The position numbers were made by a program, and so were the translations under genes. The notes under the pieces are model-generated. The model was not told the origin of the DNA. It ran no database searches and saw only the letters and a program-made list of their open reading frames with translations. A DNA stretch of 7,390 nt from JBBIVP01 sp037439705 [NCBI: bacterium] (GTDB lineage: Bacteria; JBBIVP01): positions 1-7,390 of the forward strand of contig JBBIVP010000108.1 in NCBI GenBank assembly GCA_037439705.1, read 5' to 3'. Shown here piece after piece: positions 1 to 7,197 of this stretch; positions within the stretch are counted from its first letter, which is position 1, and every line of letters begins with the position of its first letter.

Positions 1-962
1 CTTTCAAGATAATTCTCGCCAAGGTTTTCACATTGTGAGGTATCGCCGATGGTATTGAGGAAGTTATAAAAAGAATTTTCTGCCTCCTCGGTCGCCATCG
101 CTTTCATAATGCTCCTGAAAATTGTAAACACAAAAGGTTCAGACATATCAAAATCCAGCGACCCCACATGGGTGCCATTCTTGAGAAGTATCATAAACTT
201 GGGAGATTCCGCATAATCGTATATTCTCTCTATGTTTGTATCAAACCTCACGAACATATCTTTATCCCCGCCTAAAATTAGTAATGGAAGGGACTTTCCC
301 TCAAAGACCTCCTTCTTCAAAAAGCATGCAAAAGGCGAAATCGGAGCAACTGCTTTTATCCTTTCATCCCTTACCCCATCATAAAATCCAGCAAGGATTG
401 AAGTTAGACCTCCAAGAGAATGTCCTGTTAGTCCTATTTTTTCATTAGAAATCATATTATACAGAATATTGTCTTCTTTTGATGAGAGTTCCATTGCTTT
501 TGTAATCAAAAAGCTTACATCACCTGGCTGGTTTATCACATCTGCTGGATTCATGCCTACAAATTTTTTAAAGGATGAAAGAGGAAAGTCCGGAGAAAAA
601 ACTACATATCCGTGACTTGCAAGATGTTTGCAAATAAAACTGGACTGGTTTCTAAAAGACATAGCTCCATGAGCAAAAATTATCAGTGGATACGGTCCTT
701 CTTCCACATAAGGAGTTGCATTTCTTTCTGGTTTTGATGCGCTTCCACTTAATGCAGGATACCATATCTCTGTAACAAGGGTTCTTGAATTCTCCTCTGG
801 AAAACTTTCTGTAGCCGGGGTTTTCCTTGAGGTATCGTAAAAAGTGTATGTGACAACTCCAACTGTGAATTTTCCTTCTTCAAAAGGCGTGAGGTCCACT
901 TTTTCCTCACCACATGAAACAAGAAAAAGAATTAAATACCATGCTTTATTTTTAAAATTCAT
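1..962 (-). CDS. Lipoprotein alpha/beta hydrolase (PAF-acetylhydrolase/dienelactone-hydrolase-like), 3' end cut by window edge
   Basis: The frame opens at the ATG at 962 and stays open for 320 codons to the left edge, so the C-terminus is missing. An SD (GAGGG, 6 nt upstream) supports the start. Residues 1-17 form a short lipoprotein signal peptide: Lys at 4 and 6, hydrophobic 8-15, lipobox L-V-S-C with Cys17. The mature protein should be lipid-anchored outside the cytoplasm. The body is an alpha/beta hydrolase: oxyanion-hole HG at 98-99, nucleophile elbow GHSLGG at 180-185 (Ser182), a likely acid Asp in GGDKD at 231-235, and a likely catalytic His265 in GTHVG. The layout, with 'YPLIIFAHG' followed by a Ser elbow about 80 residues later, resembles PAF acetylhydrolase or dienelactone-hydrolase-type esterases. 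The substrate is unknown; an ester or lipid is plausible. The first 11 nt overlap the end of the SRPBCC gene, so it is probably the third gene of the left operon. Confidence 0.85.
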   Translation of the reverse strand, partial: MNFKNKAWYLILFLVSCGEEKVDLTPFEEGKFTVGVVTYTFYDTSRKTPATESFPEENSRTLVTEIWYPALSGSASKPERNATPYVEEGPYPLIIFAHGAMSFRNQSSFICKHLASHGYVVFSPDFPLSSFKKFVGMNPADVINQPGDVSFLITKAMELSSKEDNILYNMISNEKIGLTGHSLGGLTSILAGFYDGVRDERIKAVAPISPFACFLKKEVFEGKSLPLLILGGDKDMFVRFDTNIERIYDYAESPKFMILLKNGTHVGSLDFDMSEPFVFTIFRSIMKAMATEEAENSFYNFLNTIGDTSQCENLGENYLE

Positions 963-1578
963 ACTTTTCCCTCTTCTTTTCAAAACCTATCCCTGTTTCT
1001 GCCTTTAACTTTATCGCCCGAACTGTCACAAGAACTGCTGATGTAAGGGCTGCTGTCCCAAGAATCGGTCTGTTTTTCGTAACAAATTCGTAAACTGCCT
1101 TTACAAAAAAGTTAGGAGGTTTTATATCAAAGGAAAGCCTGTAGACAACCACGGTTTTATCATCCAGGGGATAAAGCCTCCAGAAACCCTCGCTGTAGGA
1201 GAGGTCTCCTTTAATGAAATCCCATGTGACCTCATTTTCCTTAAGGTAATACTTGATAGTGTAGGATATCTTTACAGGAATTATCGCAAGGTCTGATTTA
1301 AGATGAAATCTGGCAGTGATTGTATTATGAGACTTTTCAATTATATCCACCCTTTTCACATCGGAAAATACATCGGGATATCTCTCAAAATCAGTTATAA
1401 CCCCGTAAACCCTTTTAGGTGGTGCATGAACGAGAACTATTGCTTCAACGAACTCCCTTCCGTTTTTCTTTTCGCTCTCAACCAGGATAATTTCTCCTCT
1501 CGAGAGATAGTCTTTCAGAACCGAAAAATCCTCCTTACTCAGAAGGAGAATTGATAACAGAATTAATCTATATGTCAC
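952..1578 (-). CDS. Exported SRPBCC/START-like protein
   Basis: This 208-residue protein begins at a GTG (1576-1578). The ATG one base upstream on the minus strand runs straight into TGA, so GTG is the only sensible start. There is no good SD, and the start lies 3 nt after the lipoprotein stop, so translation is probably coupled. Residues 4-14 are a short hydrophobic stretch after Arg4 and look like a signal peptide or membrane anchor, without a clear cleavage site. Residues about 38-190 look like the SRPBCC (polyketide cyclase/RatA/COQ10) fold: a first strand ending in 'AIVLVHAP', the helix VYGVITDFERYPDVF (57-71), then 'VKRVDIIEK', alternating strands, and a long C-terminal helix (170-190). 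The family binds hydrophobic ligands in a deep cavity; the ligand here cannot be told. Cytoplasmic RatA or COQ10 proteins usually lack an N-terminal export signal, so a separate envelope role is likely. The last 11 nt overlap the hydrolase gene. Confidence 0.8.
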   Translation of the reverse strand: MTYRLILLSILLLSKEDFSVLKDYLSRGEIILVESEKKNGREFVEAIVLVHAPPKRVYGVITDFERYPDVFSDVKRVDIIEKSHNTITARFHLKSDLAIIPVKISYTIKYYLKENEVTWDFIKGDLSYSEGFWRLYPLDDKTVVVYRLSFDIKPPNFFVKAVYEFVTKNRPILGTAALTSAVLVTVRAIKLKAETGIGFEKKREKYEF

Positions 1579-1581
1579 ATT

Positions 1582-2364
1582 TCACTTTTTCAGGATATTT
1601 GCGATGGCAACGGAATTTTCATAAACAACAAGATTTGTGGAGCCTATTGGAGCAGTTGGAGTCCCTGCGTAAGCAGTGATCACAGCTTCGCCAGGAGGAG
1701 CGTTTCCAACTATGAATGTTCCGGATTCATCGGTTTTGTCCAGGAGTTCGGGAGGCATGCCTCCGGATACATAAAAATACCTTGTTAAATCATCCGCATT
1801 GCTTATAGGAACTGTCGCTCCTTCCACATATTTGGGCAATTGCGGATCTTCTATTATCAATCCCGCTACAACCCCATGCCCTTCTTCTATCTTATCAATC
1901 CCGAGGATACCAAGAAACGTACTTGCAAGGGTTGAACTTATGTGAACGAAAGTTTCTCCAGTTATATCTTTCTCAACCGGTCCTCCTACAAAGTGAAAAT
2001 AATAGGTTGGATTTCCAAAGGCGTCTTTTTCAGGTCCTGCGCTCACAACCGCTGTAACATCCGTTCCCTTTGGAATACCTTCTATTCTTACAAATCCATT
2101 CTCATCAGATACACCACAGGGAGGGATGAGGGTGTCATAATCCATAATTTTTACTACCGCACCAGAAACCTTTGTCCCCAGAATATACACCTCCACATTT
2201 CCCTCTATGCTCACTGTCTCTCCGTTGTAGACACAGGTGTTTCCATCCTTTGTCCATCCTGAAGGACAATCTCCTTCCCATGCGCATTCCTTCGGAACCT
2301 CCTTCCCTCCCTCCGCACAACCGAGCATTACCAGCATTGCCATTACCCCTATTACCTTTTTCAT
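1582..2364 (-). CDS. Lipoprotein with two carboxypeptidase-regulatory-like beta domains
   Basis: This 260-residue protein has a strong start: ATG at 2364 preceded by GGAGG 6 nt away. Residues 1-16 are a lipoprotein signal peptide (two Lys, hydrophobic core, lipobox M-L-G-C with Cys16), so the protein is exported and lipid-anchored. A short Cys-containing linker follows (Cys27, Cys33, Cys44) and could form disulfides. Two related beta domains come next. The first, about 51-110, contains 'SDENGFVRIEGIPKG'. The second, about 164-258, contains 'TDESGTFIVGNAPPGE'. Both match the carboxypeptidase regulatory-like pattern: a possible early strand, a D-E-x-G-x-F turn, then a P-x-G turn and a final strand. 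Such domains usually serve as structural or binding modules rather than enzymes. It is the first gene behind the promoter at 2386-2414 and leads a block of exported proteins. No specific function is recognisable. Confidence 0.8.
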   Translation of the reverse strand: MKKVIGVMAMLVMLGCAEGGKEVPKECAWEGDCPSGWTKDGNTCVYNGETVSIEGNVEVYILGTKVSGAVVKIMDYDTLIPPCGVSDENGFVRIEGIPKGTDVTAVVSAGPEKDAFGNPTYYFHFVGGPVEKDITGETFVHISSTLASTFLGILGIDKIEEGHGVVAGLIIEDPQLPKYVEGATVPISNADDLTRYFYVSGGMPPELLDKTDESGTFIVGNAPPGEAVITAYAGTPTAPIGSTNLVVYENSVAIANILKK

Positions 2365-2456
2365 AACACACCTCCTTTTTTATAAATTCTTTCAAACCCT
2401 TCAAAAAATGTCAAGAGAAATTTTCTTCATCTCCTGACCAGCCACCTCTCCACTTA
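2365..2456 (-). promoter_or_regulatory. Intergenic region with sigma70-type promoter for the lipoprotein operon
   Basis: On the minus strand a perfect -35 TTGACA (2409-2414) is followed by a 17-nt spacer and a -10 AAGAAT (2386-2391, 4 of 6 matches to TATAAT). Transcription would start near 2379, leaving a leader of about 15 nt that holds the GGAGG ribosome site (2371-2375) 6 nt before the ATG. The 92-bp gap is the only real space between the two gene blocks. No stem followed by a T-run was found here, so some read-through from the methyltransferase gene upstream is possible. Confidence 0.7.
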
Positions 2457-3593
2457 TTACAATTTTTTTAAAATCTCTAAGGATGTATCTTTTTTTATTC
2501 TACAATTTTCACCTTTCATCTCACAGGTTTTTTCGTCTATTTTTACAATATCTCCCCTTGAAATTTCATCAATCGGTTGATTCTTTGGAGAAGCGTCTCT
2601 CTCAAGCCTTTCAAAACACAGATACCTTTCTTTTTTACAGAGGTAAAACCTCTTTTTTCCCTTTTCCATTCTGAGATTGCTCACAACCCTTCCACCCTCC
2701 AGATAATTCTCTGGAAATGAAAATTTTCCCTTGAAAATTGTGAGATAGGAAAATCTGGGATGCTCTATTTCCCTTCCCAGTTCCCTGTTTATGAGTTCCA
2801 TGAAACGAACGGGTTCCCATCTGAGAGAAAAATGACACCATTCGTTTCTCGTTGAAACTTTCAGCATCGGACATTCCCTTATGAGAATGCAGGGAGCGAT
2901 TATGCTTCCTTCCTGTCTCTCCTTAAAAAATATGTCCCTTATCTTCATTAAGCATCTCGTGGAATCCTTAAGAGCCGGTTCAATAATTACGAGAATGCCA
3001 TTTTCGGAGAGAAGCTGGTCAAATATGAGGGAGATTTTTATCCAGAGAAACTCTATGTTAAACCCAAAAGCCTCTGTCAGGGAATTTATGATGAGAATAA
3101 GATCAAAGTTTCCCATTTTTCTTATTCCAAAATCCTCCACATCCATTATCTTGTATTGATGGGGAAGGTTTAATCCTTCAAGGATGTTATAAGAAGGACT
3201 CCTTCTGTCAATACATACAATTTCAGAGGGTCTTTCTCCCAGTTCCTTTATAACTTCAAATCCTGCGAAAGAACCGGCACCCTGCCCGGCTCCTACATCA
3301 AGAATCCTCATATTTTTTTTAACCGACAAAAATGTAAATGTCTCTCTAAGAACACACAGGGTTTTTAAATAGCTCAGTGGTGAAAAAAAGGCAAGATAAG
3401 CCTTTTCAAATTTTTCATCAAATTCCTCTTTTACCGATGCCCTTTTATGTATAAAAATCTCAGAAAGCTGAAAGAGGGTTTCCCTCAATTCCTCAATTTT
3501 TTTCTTGAACCCCCTCTCACCGATTTCGTATATACCTTCAAGACCGAGTTGATATATTATCCATTTCTCAAGCCTTTCAGGGATCTCCAGCAT
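2457..3593 (-). CDS. Rsm22/METTL17-family ribosome-associated methyltransferase-like protein
   Basis: This 378-residue protein matches the Rsm22 (mitochondrial small ribosomal subunit, METTL17) family. Residues about 66-90 hold the family's 'SPLSYLKTLCVLRE' element. SAM motif I, ILDVGAGQGAGS, is at 97-108; Asp129 follows the next strand. The later core strand gives 'GILVIIEPALKDS' (199-211). The family's cysteine block is present: APC at 233-235, ECP at 240-242, EWCHFSLRW at 251-259, then RFSYL at 280-284 and a downstream cysteine in FYLC (Cys319). In human METTL17 and yeast Rsm22 four such cysteines bind a [4Fe-4S] cluster and the protein aids small-subunit assembly; Cys235, Cys241, Cys253 and Cys319 are the likely equivalents. 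Whether it methylates rRNA or acts as an assembly factor is open. The ATG sits 17 nt inside rpiB with only a weak upstream SD, consistent with coupled translation. It is the last gene of the right block. Confidence 0.8.
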   Translation of the reverse strand: MLEIPERLEKWIIYQLGLEGIYEIGERGFKKKIEELRETLFQLSEIFIHKRASVKEEFDEKFEKAYLAFFSPLSYLKTLCVLRETFTFLSVKKNMRILDVGAGQGAGSFAGFEVIKELGERPSEIVCIDRRSPSYNILEGLNLPHQYKIMDVEDFGIRKMGNFDLILIINSLTEAFGFNIEFLWIKISLIFDQLLSENGILVIIEPALKDSTRCLMKIRDIFFKERQEGSIIAPCILIRECPMLKVSTRNEWCHFSLRWEPVRFMELINRELGREIEHPRFSYLTIFKGKFSFPENYLEGGRVVSNLRMEKGKKRFYLCKKERYLCFERLERDASPKNQPIDEISRGDIVKIDEKTCEMKGENCRIKKDTSLEILKKL

Positions 3594-4035
3594 TTTCTAC
3601 TTCAATTCTTTTTATCTTTTCCACCCTCCTCCTGTGCCTCTCTTCATCGCTGAATGGAGTATTAAGCCATTTTTCCACAATGGCAATTCCTTTTTCTGGA
3701 GATGTATATGATGCGGAAAGACACAGGACATTGGCATTGTTGTGATTCGATGCCATTTCCGCCATGAACTCATCAAGAGCCAGTGCAGCTCTTATTCCCC
3801 TGAACTTATTTGCGGTTATTGACATTCCTATTCCTGTCCCACATATAAGAATTCCCATTTCAGCCTTTCCATTTTTTATGGAAAGACAGACCTTCTTTGC
3901 GAAATCGGGATAATCAACAGAACTTCCAGAATCGCAACCTTCATCTATTACCTCTATTCCCTTTTTTTCAAGATATATTTTTATAGCCTTTTTTAACTCC
4001 AATCCTCTGTGGTCATTTCCTATTGCTATTTTCAT
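3577..4035 (-). CDS. rpiB: Ribose-5-phosphate isomerase B
   Basis: This cytoplasmic enzyme interconverts ribose 5-phosphate and ribulose 5-phosphate in the pentose phosphate pathway. With the ATG at 4035 it has 152 residues, the usual size of RpiB, and opens with the canonical 'MKIAIGNDHRG'. Family residues seen: Asp8-His9 in the DHRG motif, the DYPDFA motif at 41-46, the catalytic Cys65 in GILICGTGIG (61-70), the NHNNANVL motif at 97-104 with His98, and HRRRV at 134-138. A TTG two codons upstream (4041) is possible but unlikely: GGAGG at 4046-4050 is only 4 nt from it and 10 nt from the ATG, and the family start fits the ATG. The start lies 2 nt after the trpB stop, and the 3' end overlaps the methyltransferase gene by 17 nt. 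It could be the related sugar-phosphate isomerase LacA/B type, but the motifs favour RpiB. Confidence 0.93.
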   Translation of the reverse strand: MKIAIGNDHRGLELKKAIKIYLEKKGIEVIDEGCDSGSSVDYPDFAKKVCLSIKNGKAEMGILICGTGIGMSITANKFRGIRAALALDEFMAEMASNHNNANVLCLSASYTSPEKGIAIVEKWLNTPFSDEERHRRRVEKIKRIEVENAGDP

Positions 4036-4037
4036 CT

Positions 4038-5222
4038 TCAAAAATCCTCCAGAAACTTCATTGCTATTTCAACATCCTTGTCTCCCCTTCCTGAAAGGTT
4101 TATGACAAGGAGTTTGTTTTTAAACCTTTTCCTTTCCCTCATGAGAAAGGCAATTGCATGAGAGGGTTCAAGTGCTGGAATTATTCCTTCTTCTCTTGAA
4201 AGAAATCTGAAAGCGTTGATTGCTTCATTATCGCTTGCGGAATGGACCTCAATCCTTCCAATTTCTTTTAAATAGGCGACCTCAGGTCCTACCCCAGGAT
4301 AATCAAGTCCTGCAGAGATGGAATGGGCTGTTTTTATCTGTCCGTTCTTCTCCTGAAGCACATAGGTTAGAGAGCCGTGAAGGACTCCTTTTTTTCCTGC
4401 TGTAAGAGAGGCTCCGTGTTTTCCGGTTGAAAGCCCGAGTCCTCCCGCTTCAACCCCGATAAGACCCACGCCTTTTTCTTTTAGAAAAGGATAGAAAAGT
4501 CCCATTGCGTTGCTTCCTCCTCCAACACAGGCTATAAGATAATCCGGAAGCCTTCCCTCCATTTCCATAATCTGAGCCCTCACCTCTTTTCCGATAACCG
4601 ACTGGAAATCCCTTACAATCATTGGATAGGGATGTGGACCTGCAACAGAACCAATGATGTAATGGGTATTTCTAACATTTGTTACCCAGTCCCTTATTGC
4701 CTCGTTCATTGCATCCTTTAAGGTTTTTGAACCCGAAACAACAGGACAGACTTCTGCTCCAAGAAGTTTCATTCTGAACAGGTTCAACCTCTGCCTTTGT
4801 ATGTCTTCTTCACCCATATAGATGGTGCATTTAAGTTTGAGCATGGCTGCTACGGTAGCAGTTGCAACACCATGTTGCCCCGCACCTGTTTCAGCAATTA
4901 CCCTTTCCTTTCCCATCATTTTTGCAAGCAGACCCTGTCCGAGAGTATTGTTTATTTTGTGAGCGCCTGTGTGACACAGGTCTTCCCTTTTCAAATAAAC
5001 CTTTCCTCCTACAAGCTCGCTAAGGGAAGGAGAAAGGTAAAGCGGAGTTGGACGACCTGCATAATTCCTTAAAAGCCTGTCAAGTTCTTTTTTAAAATTT
5101 TTATCTCTTTTCAGCCTCTGATACTCTTTTTCAAGTTCAATCAGTGCAGACATAAGGGTTTCAGGAACAAACCTTCCTCCAAATTCTCCGAAGTGTCCAT
5201 TTTTGTCAGGCAGATTTTGCAT
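4038..5222 (-). CDS. trpB: Tryptophan synthase beta chain
   Basis: TrpB condenses indole with L-serine to give L-tryptophan, using PLP, normally in an alpha2-beta2 complex with TrpA. The 394-residue length is typical of TrpB1. Visible landmarks: the N-terminal '[15 protein letters not shown]' (9-23), '[10 protein letters not shown]' (53-62), the PLP lysine Lys89 in HTGAHKINN, catalytic Glu111 in ETGAGQHG (111-118), the PLP phosphate loop GGGSN (234-238), and the C-terminal SGRGDKD with the Ser that contacts the pyridine nitrogen (377). All expected active-site residues are present, so the enzyme should be active. It starts inside the 3' end of trpF (17-nt overlap), with an AAGGAG site about 10 nt upstream. 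The gene that follows is rpiB instead of trpA, so its TrpA partner, if any, must be encoded elsewhere. The 'GVG' form of the COMM-domain region does not suggest the TrpB2 subtype. Confidence 0.96.
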   Translation of the reverse strand: MQNLPDKNGHFGEFGGRFVPETLMSALIELEKEYQRLKRDKNFKKELDRLLRNYAGRPTPLYLSPSLSELVGGKVYLKREDLCHTGAHKINNTLGQGLLAKMMGKERVIAETGAGQHGVATATVAAMLKLKCTIYMGEEDIQRQRLNLFRMKLLGAEVCPVVSGSKTLKDAMNEAIRDWVTNVRNTHYIIGSVAGPHPYPMIVRDFQSVIGKEVRAQIMEMEGRLPDYLIACVGGGSNAMGLFYPFLKEKGVGLIGVEAGGLGLSTGKHGASLTAGKKGVLHGSLTYVLQEKNGQIKTAHSISAGLDYPGVGPEVAYLKEIGRIEVHSASDNEAINAFRFLSREEGIIPALEPSHAIAFLMRERKRFKNKLLVINLSGRGDKDVEIAMKFLEDF

Positions 5223-5823
5223 TTTTTATAAACTCCTTCATCAGTTCCGGAGATTTTATTCCAGGTGATATCTCTACTCCAGAGGAAACATCAACTCCGT
5301 AGGGTCTTACCATTCTGACCACCTTTTTTACATTTGATGGGTTCAATCCTCCAGCAACTATTATTCTATAATCCTTCGTGAAGGGCTTGACCATTCTGTA
5401 ATCAAAGGGAGTTCCTGTTCCTCCATATCCCTTCTCGCTTTTTCCTTCCAGAAGAAATGCGGATGCCACTTTTTCCCATTTCTTCAGTTCTTTCTGGTCA
5501 ATTTTATCTTCAATTCTAAATGCCTTAATTACCGGAAGCTTCAGCTCTTCAACCAGTTCAGGATTTTCTTCTCCGTGGAGCTGGACCTTTTGAATTCCGC
5601 TCAATTCTATCGCACTTTTCAATTCTTCAATTGAAGGGTTGACGAAAACTCCGACAGGAGATATAAAGGGAGGTAGTTTTTTTATTATCTTCCAGGCAGA
5701 AGATGGAGAAATGAATCTCAAACTCTTTTTGTAAAAAACAAATCCAAAGGCATCCGCTCCGAATTCGCAGGCAAGCATCGCATCCTCAAGCCTTTTTATT
5801 CCACATATTTTTACTTTTACCAT
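5206..5823 (-). CDS. trpF: N-(5'-phosphoribosyl)anthranilate isomerase
   Basis: TrpF catalyses the Amadori rearrangement of phosphoribosylanthranilate to CdRP, the third step of tryptophan synthesis, in the cytoplasm. The 205-residue length fits a stand-alone (beta/alpha)8 barrel. Landmarks: KICGIK (5-10) with catalytic base Cys7, '[13 protein letters not shown]' (28-40), the QLHG strand (81-84), GGTG (134-137) followed by a FDY motif (140-142), AGGL (157-160), and VDVSSGVE (177-184) with PGIKS. These last glycine-rich loops bind the phosphate. At the usual catalytic acid position the sequence reads LLEG with Glu126, where most members have Asp. The ATG follows the oxidoreductase TGA with no gap and no good SD, so it probably depends on termination-reinitiation. 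The 3' end overlaps trpB by 17 nt. Confidence 0.93.
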   Translation of the reverse strand: MVKVKICGIKRLEDAMLACEFGADAFGFVFYKKSLRFISPSSAWKIIKKLPPFISPVGVFVNPSIEELKSAIELSGIQKVQLHGEENPELVEELKLPVIKAFRIEDKIDQKELKKWEKVASAFLLEGKSEKGYGGTGTPFDYRMVKPFTKDYRIIVAGGLNPSNVKKVVRMVRPYGVDVSSGVEISPGIKSPELMKEFIKNAKSA

Positions 5824-7197
5824 TCAGGTGAGAATTTCAAAAAGCCTCAACGCTGCATCAGCAGCAAGTTCACCTCCTATACCGTGCTGTCCGGAATCGG
5901 CGCTGGAGTAAAATAGTCCTTCTATGTGCTGGTCAATTATGGGAGGACGGTTCTCGCCAATCTGGTCAATGCTCTGTGCAACTCCTATTGGATTTCCCAT
6001 CTCATTGAAAAGGGAATCTATGAATTGGGGCGATGCTGTTTCTTTCCAGATTATATGCCCTTCTATTTCGGGGAACACTTCAAGAAGAACTCTCATTATT
6101 GCGTCTTCCCATGGTTTCCAGTCATATTTTTTCCCGGGTTCGTATGTGCATCCCCATCCGGCATATATAAGTTCTTTCCCTTCCGGACAGGATGTCGGGT
6201 CAAGGTTTGAGATTACCGGAATCATCAGGAAGGCTGCCTCTTCAGGAACAATTCCGGATTCAATTTCCCTTTTCAAATTTTCAAAATCCGTTCTTCCTAT
6301 ATACATAACCAGTTTTTTATCGGTTACCTTCTTGTCAACAGCCACTTTCAGGATAAAGGTTGGTGGAGTAAAATAATATGACTTTATTTTCTCTACGAAC
6401 TCTTTTGGATAATTATCTTCTCCTACAAGTTTCAAAACAGTTGTCTTAATGTCCGCGTTTGAAATCACAATGTCAGCAGATACCCTTTTGCCATTTACAA
6501 TCACTCCCTTCACCTTTTTTCCTTCAACTATTATTTTTTCTACTCTTGCTTCCGTTAAGACAAGATGACCCTTCTTTTTCATATAATTTACATAGGTTTC
6601 AGGAATAGCGCCCGTTCCTCCTACGGGGTATCCACTTGTCCGATTTTTCTGCATCTCCTGCTGACACCTTATCCATTCTCCCGTAGGAGTTTTATCGGGT
6701 GGAACAACGAAATACATCCCCATGAGAAATCCCATTATTGCCTCTACATTCGGGTTGGATACATATCTTCTCAAAAAAGATAACACATCAATTTTGTCTA
6801 ACTCTTTTAACTGCTCTTCTGAAAGGTCTGATATGTCCTGATACATCTTGAAAATATTTTGAAGGTCCGCTTCGGAAAGACCAAGTTTGCCCACTTCGCT
6901 CGGGAATTTCAGCCATTCACCTTTGAAGAAGAAAACTGGTCCTGGTTTTCTTGTATAAGACCATTTTACCTCCTCACCTATAATTGATAGAACTTTTCCC
7001 ATCGTTCCGTTCTCACAGTTGGCAATTATGTGACATCCTACATCCATTTTGAAGTTTTCCCTTTTATATGAAGCATATCTTCCGCCGATGAGTTTGTTTT
7101 TTTCAAAAAGGGAAATTTTAAAATCCCCTTTTGTTGCGAGAAGCGCTCCTATTGCACTTCCCCCAATTCCACTTCCTATTATTACTACTTCCTTCAT
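5824..7197 (-). CDS. CrtI/phytoene-desaturase-like FAD-dependent oxidoreductase
   Basis: This 457-residue protein is a member of the phytoene desaturase/retinol saturase-like flavoprotein group. The N-terminal Rossmann motif VVIIGSGIGG (4-13) binds the FAD ADP moiety, Glu32 after strand two is placed to bind the ribose, and GGRYASYKRENFKMDVGCH (38-56) is the classic second FAD motif of the group. 'YPVGGTGAIPETY' (190-202) and 'EARVEKIIVEGKKVKGV' (216-232) are family hallmarks. The C-terminal FAD motif is 'EGLFYSSADSGQHGIGGELAADAAL' in outline (426-450). Length is a little short of many CrtI enzymes. No carotenoid gene such as crtB is nearby, so the substrate is uncertain; a polyprenyl or other hydrophobic compound is possible. 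The ATG at 7197 has GAGGAG just upstream. The stop abuts the trpF ATG exactly, so the gene heads the right operon. Confidence 0.85.
   Translation of the reverse strand: MKEVVIIGSGIGGSAIGALLATKGDFKISLFEKNKLIGGRYASYKRENFKMDVGCHIIANCENGTMGKVLSIIGEEVKWSYTRKPGPVFFFKGEWLKFPSEVGKLGLSEADLQNIFKMYQDISDLSEEQLKELDKIDVLSFLRRYVSNPNVEAIMGFLMGMYFVVPPDKTPTGEWIRCQQEMQKNRTSGYPVGGTGAIPETYVNYMKKKGHLVLTEARVEKIIVEGKKVKGVIVNGKRVSADIVISNADIKTTVLKLVGEDNYPKEFVEKIKSYYFTPPTFILKVAVDKKVTDKKLVMYIGRTDFENLKREIESGIVPEEAAFLMIPVISNLDPTSCPEGKELIYAGWGCTYEPGKKYDWKPWEDAIMRVLLEVFPEIEGHIIWKETASPQFIDSLFNEMGNPIGVAQSIDQIGENRPPIIDQHIEGLFYSSADSGQHGIGGELAADAALRLFEILT

Noticed and set aside
1510-1535. Strong SD-like AAGGAGGA inside the SRPBCC gene as evidence for a later start
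   Set aside because: No ATG, GTG or TTG follows at a workable distance in frame; it simply encodes Lys-Glu-Asp.
1942-2262. Plus-strand open frame of 106 codons inside the lipoprotein gene
   Set aside because: It lies opposite a well-supported gene with a lipobox and strong SD, has a low-complexity Ser/Tyr/Ile-rich product and no recognisable motif.
2415-2456. Rho-independent terminator after the methyltransferase gene
   Set aside because: GAAAATTTC and the GGTGGCTGGTCAGG stretch do not form a stable stem followed by a T-run on the minus strand.
3313-3320. Run of eight T (A8 on the coding strand) in the methyltransferase gene as a slippage or frameshift site
   Set aside because: The frame is intact through it and encodes the expected residues just before SAM motif I; such runs are expected in AT-rich genes.
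5924-6376. Plus-strand open frame of 150 codons opposite the oxidoreductase gene
   Set aside because: It is antisense to conserved FAD-enzyme sequence and its product resembles no family; the purine bias of the minus strand leaves few stops on the other strand.
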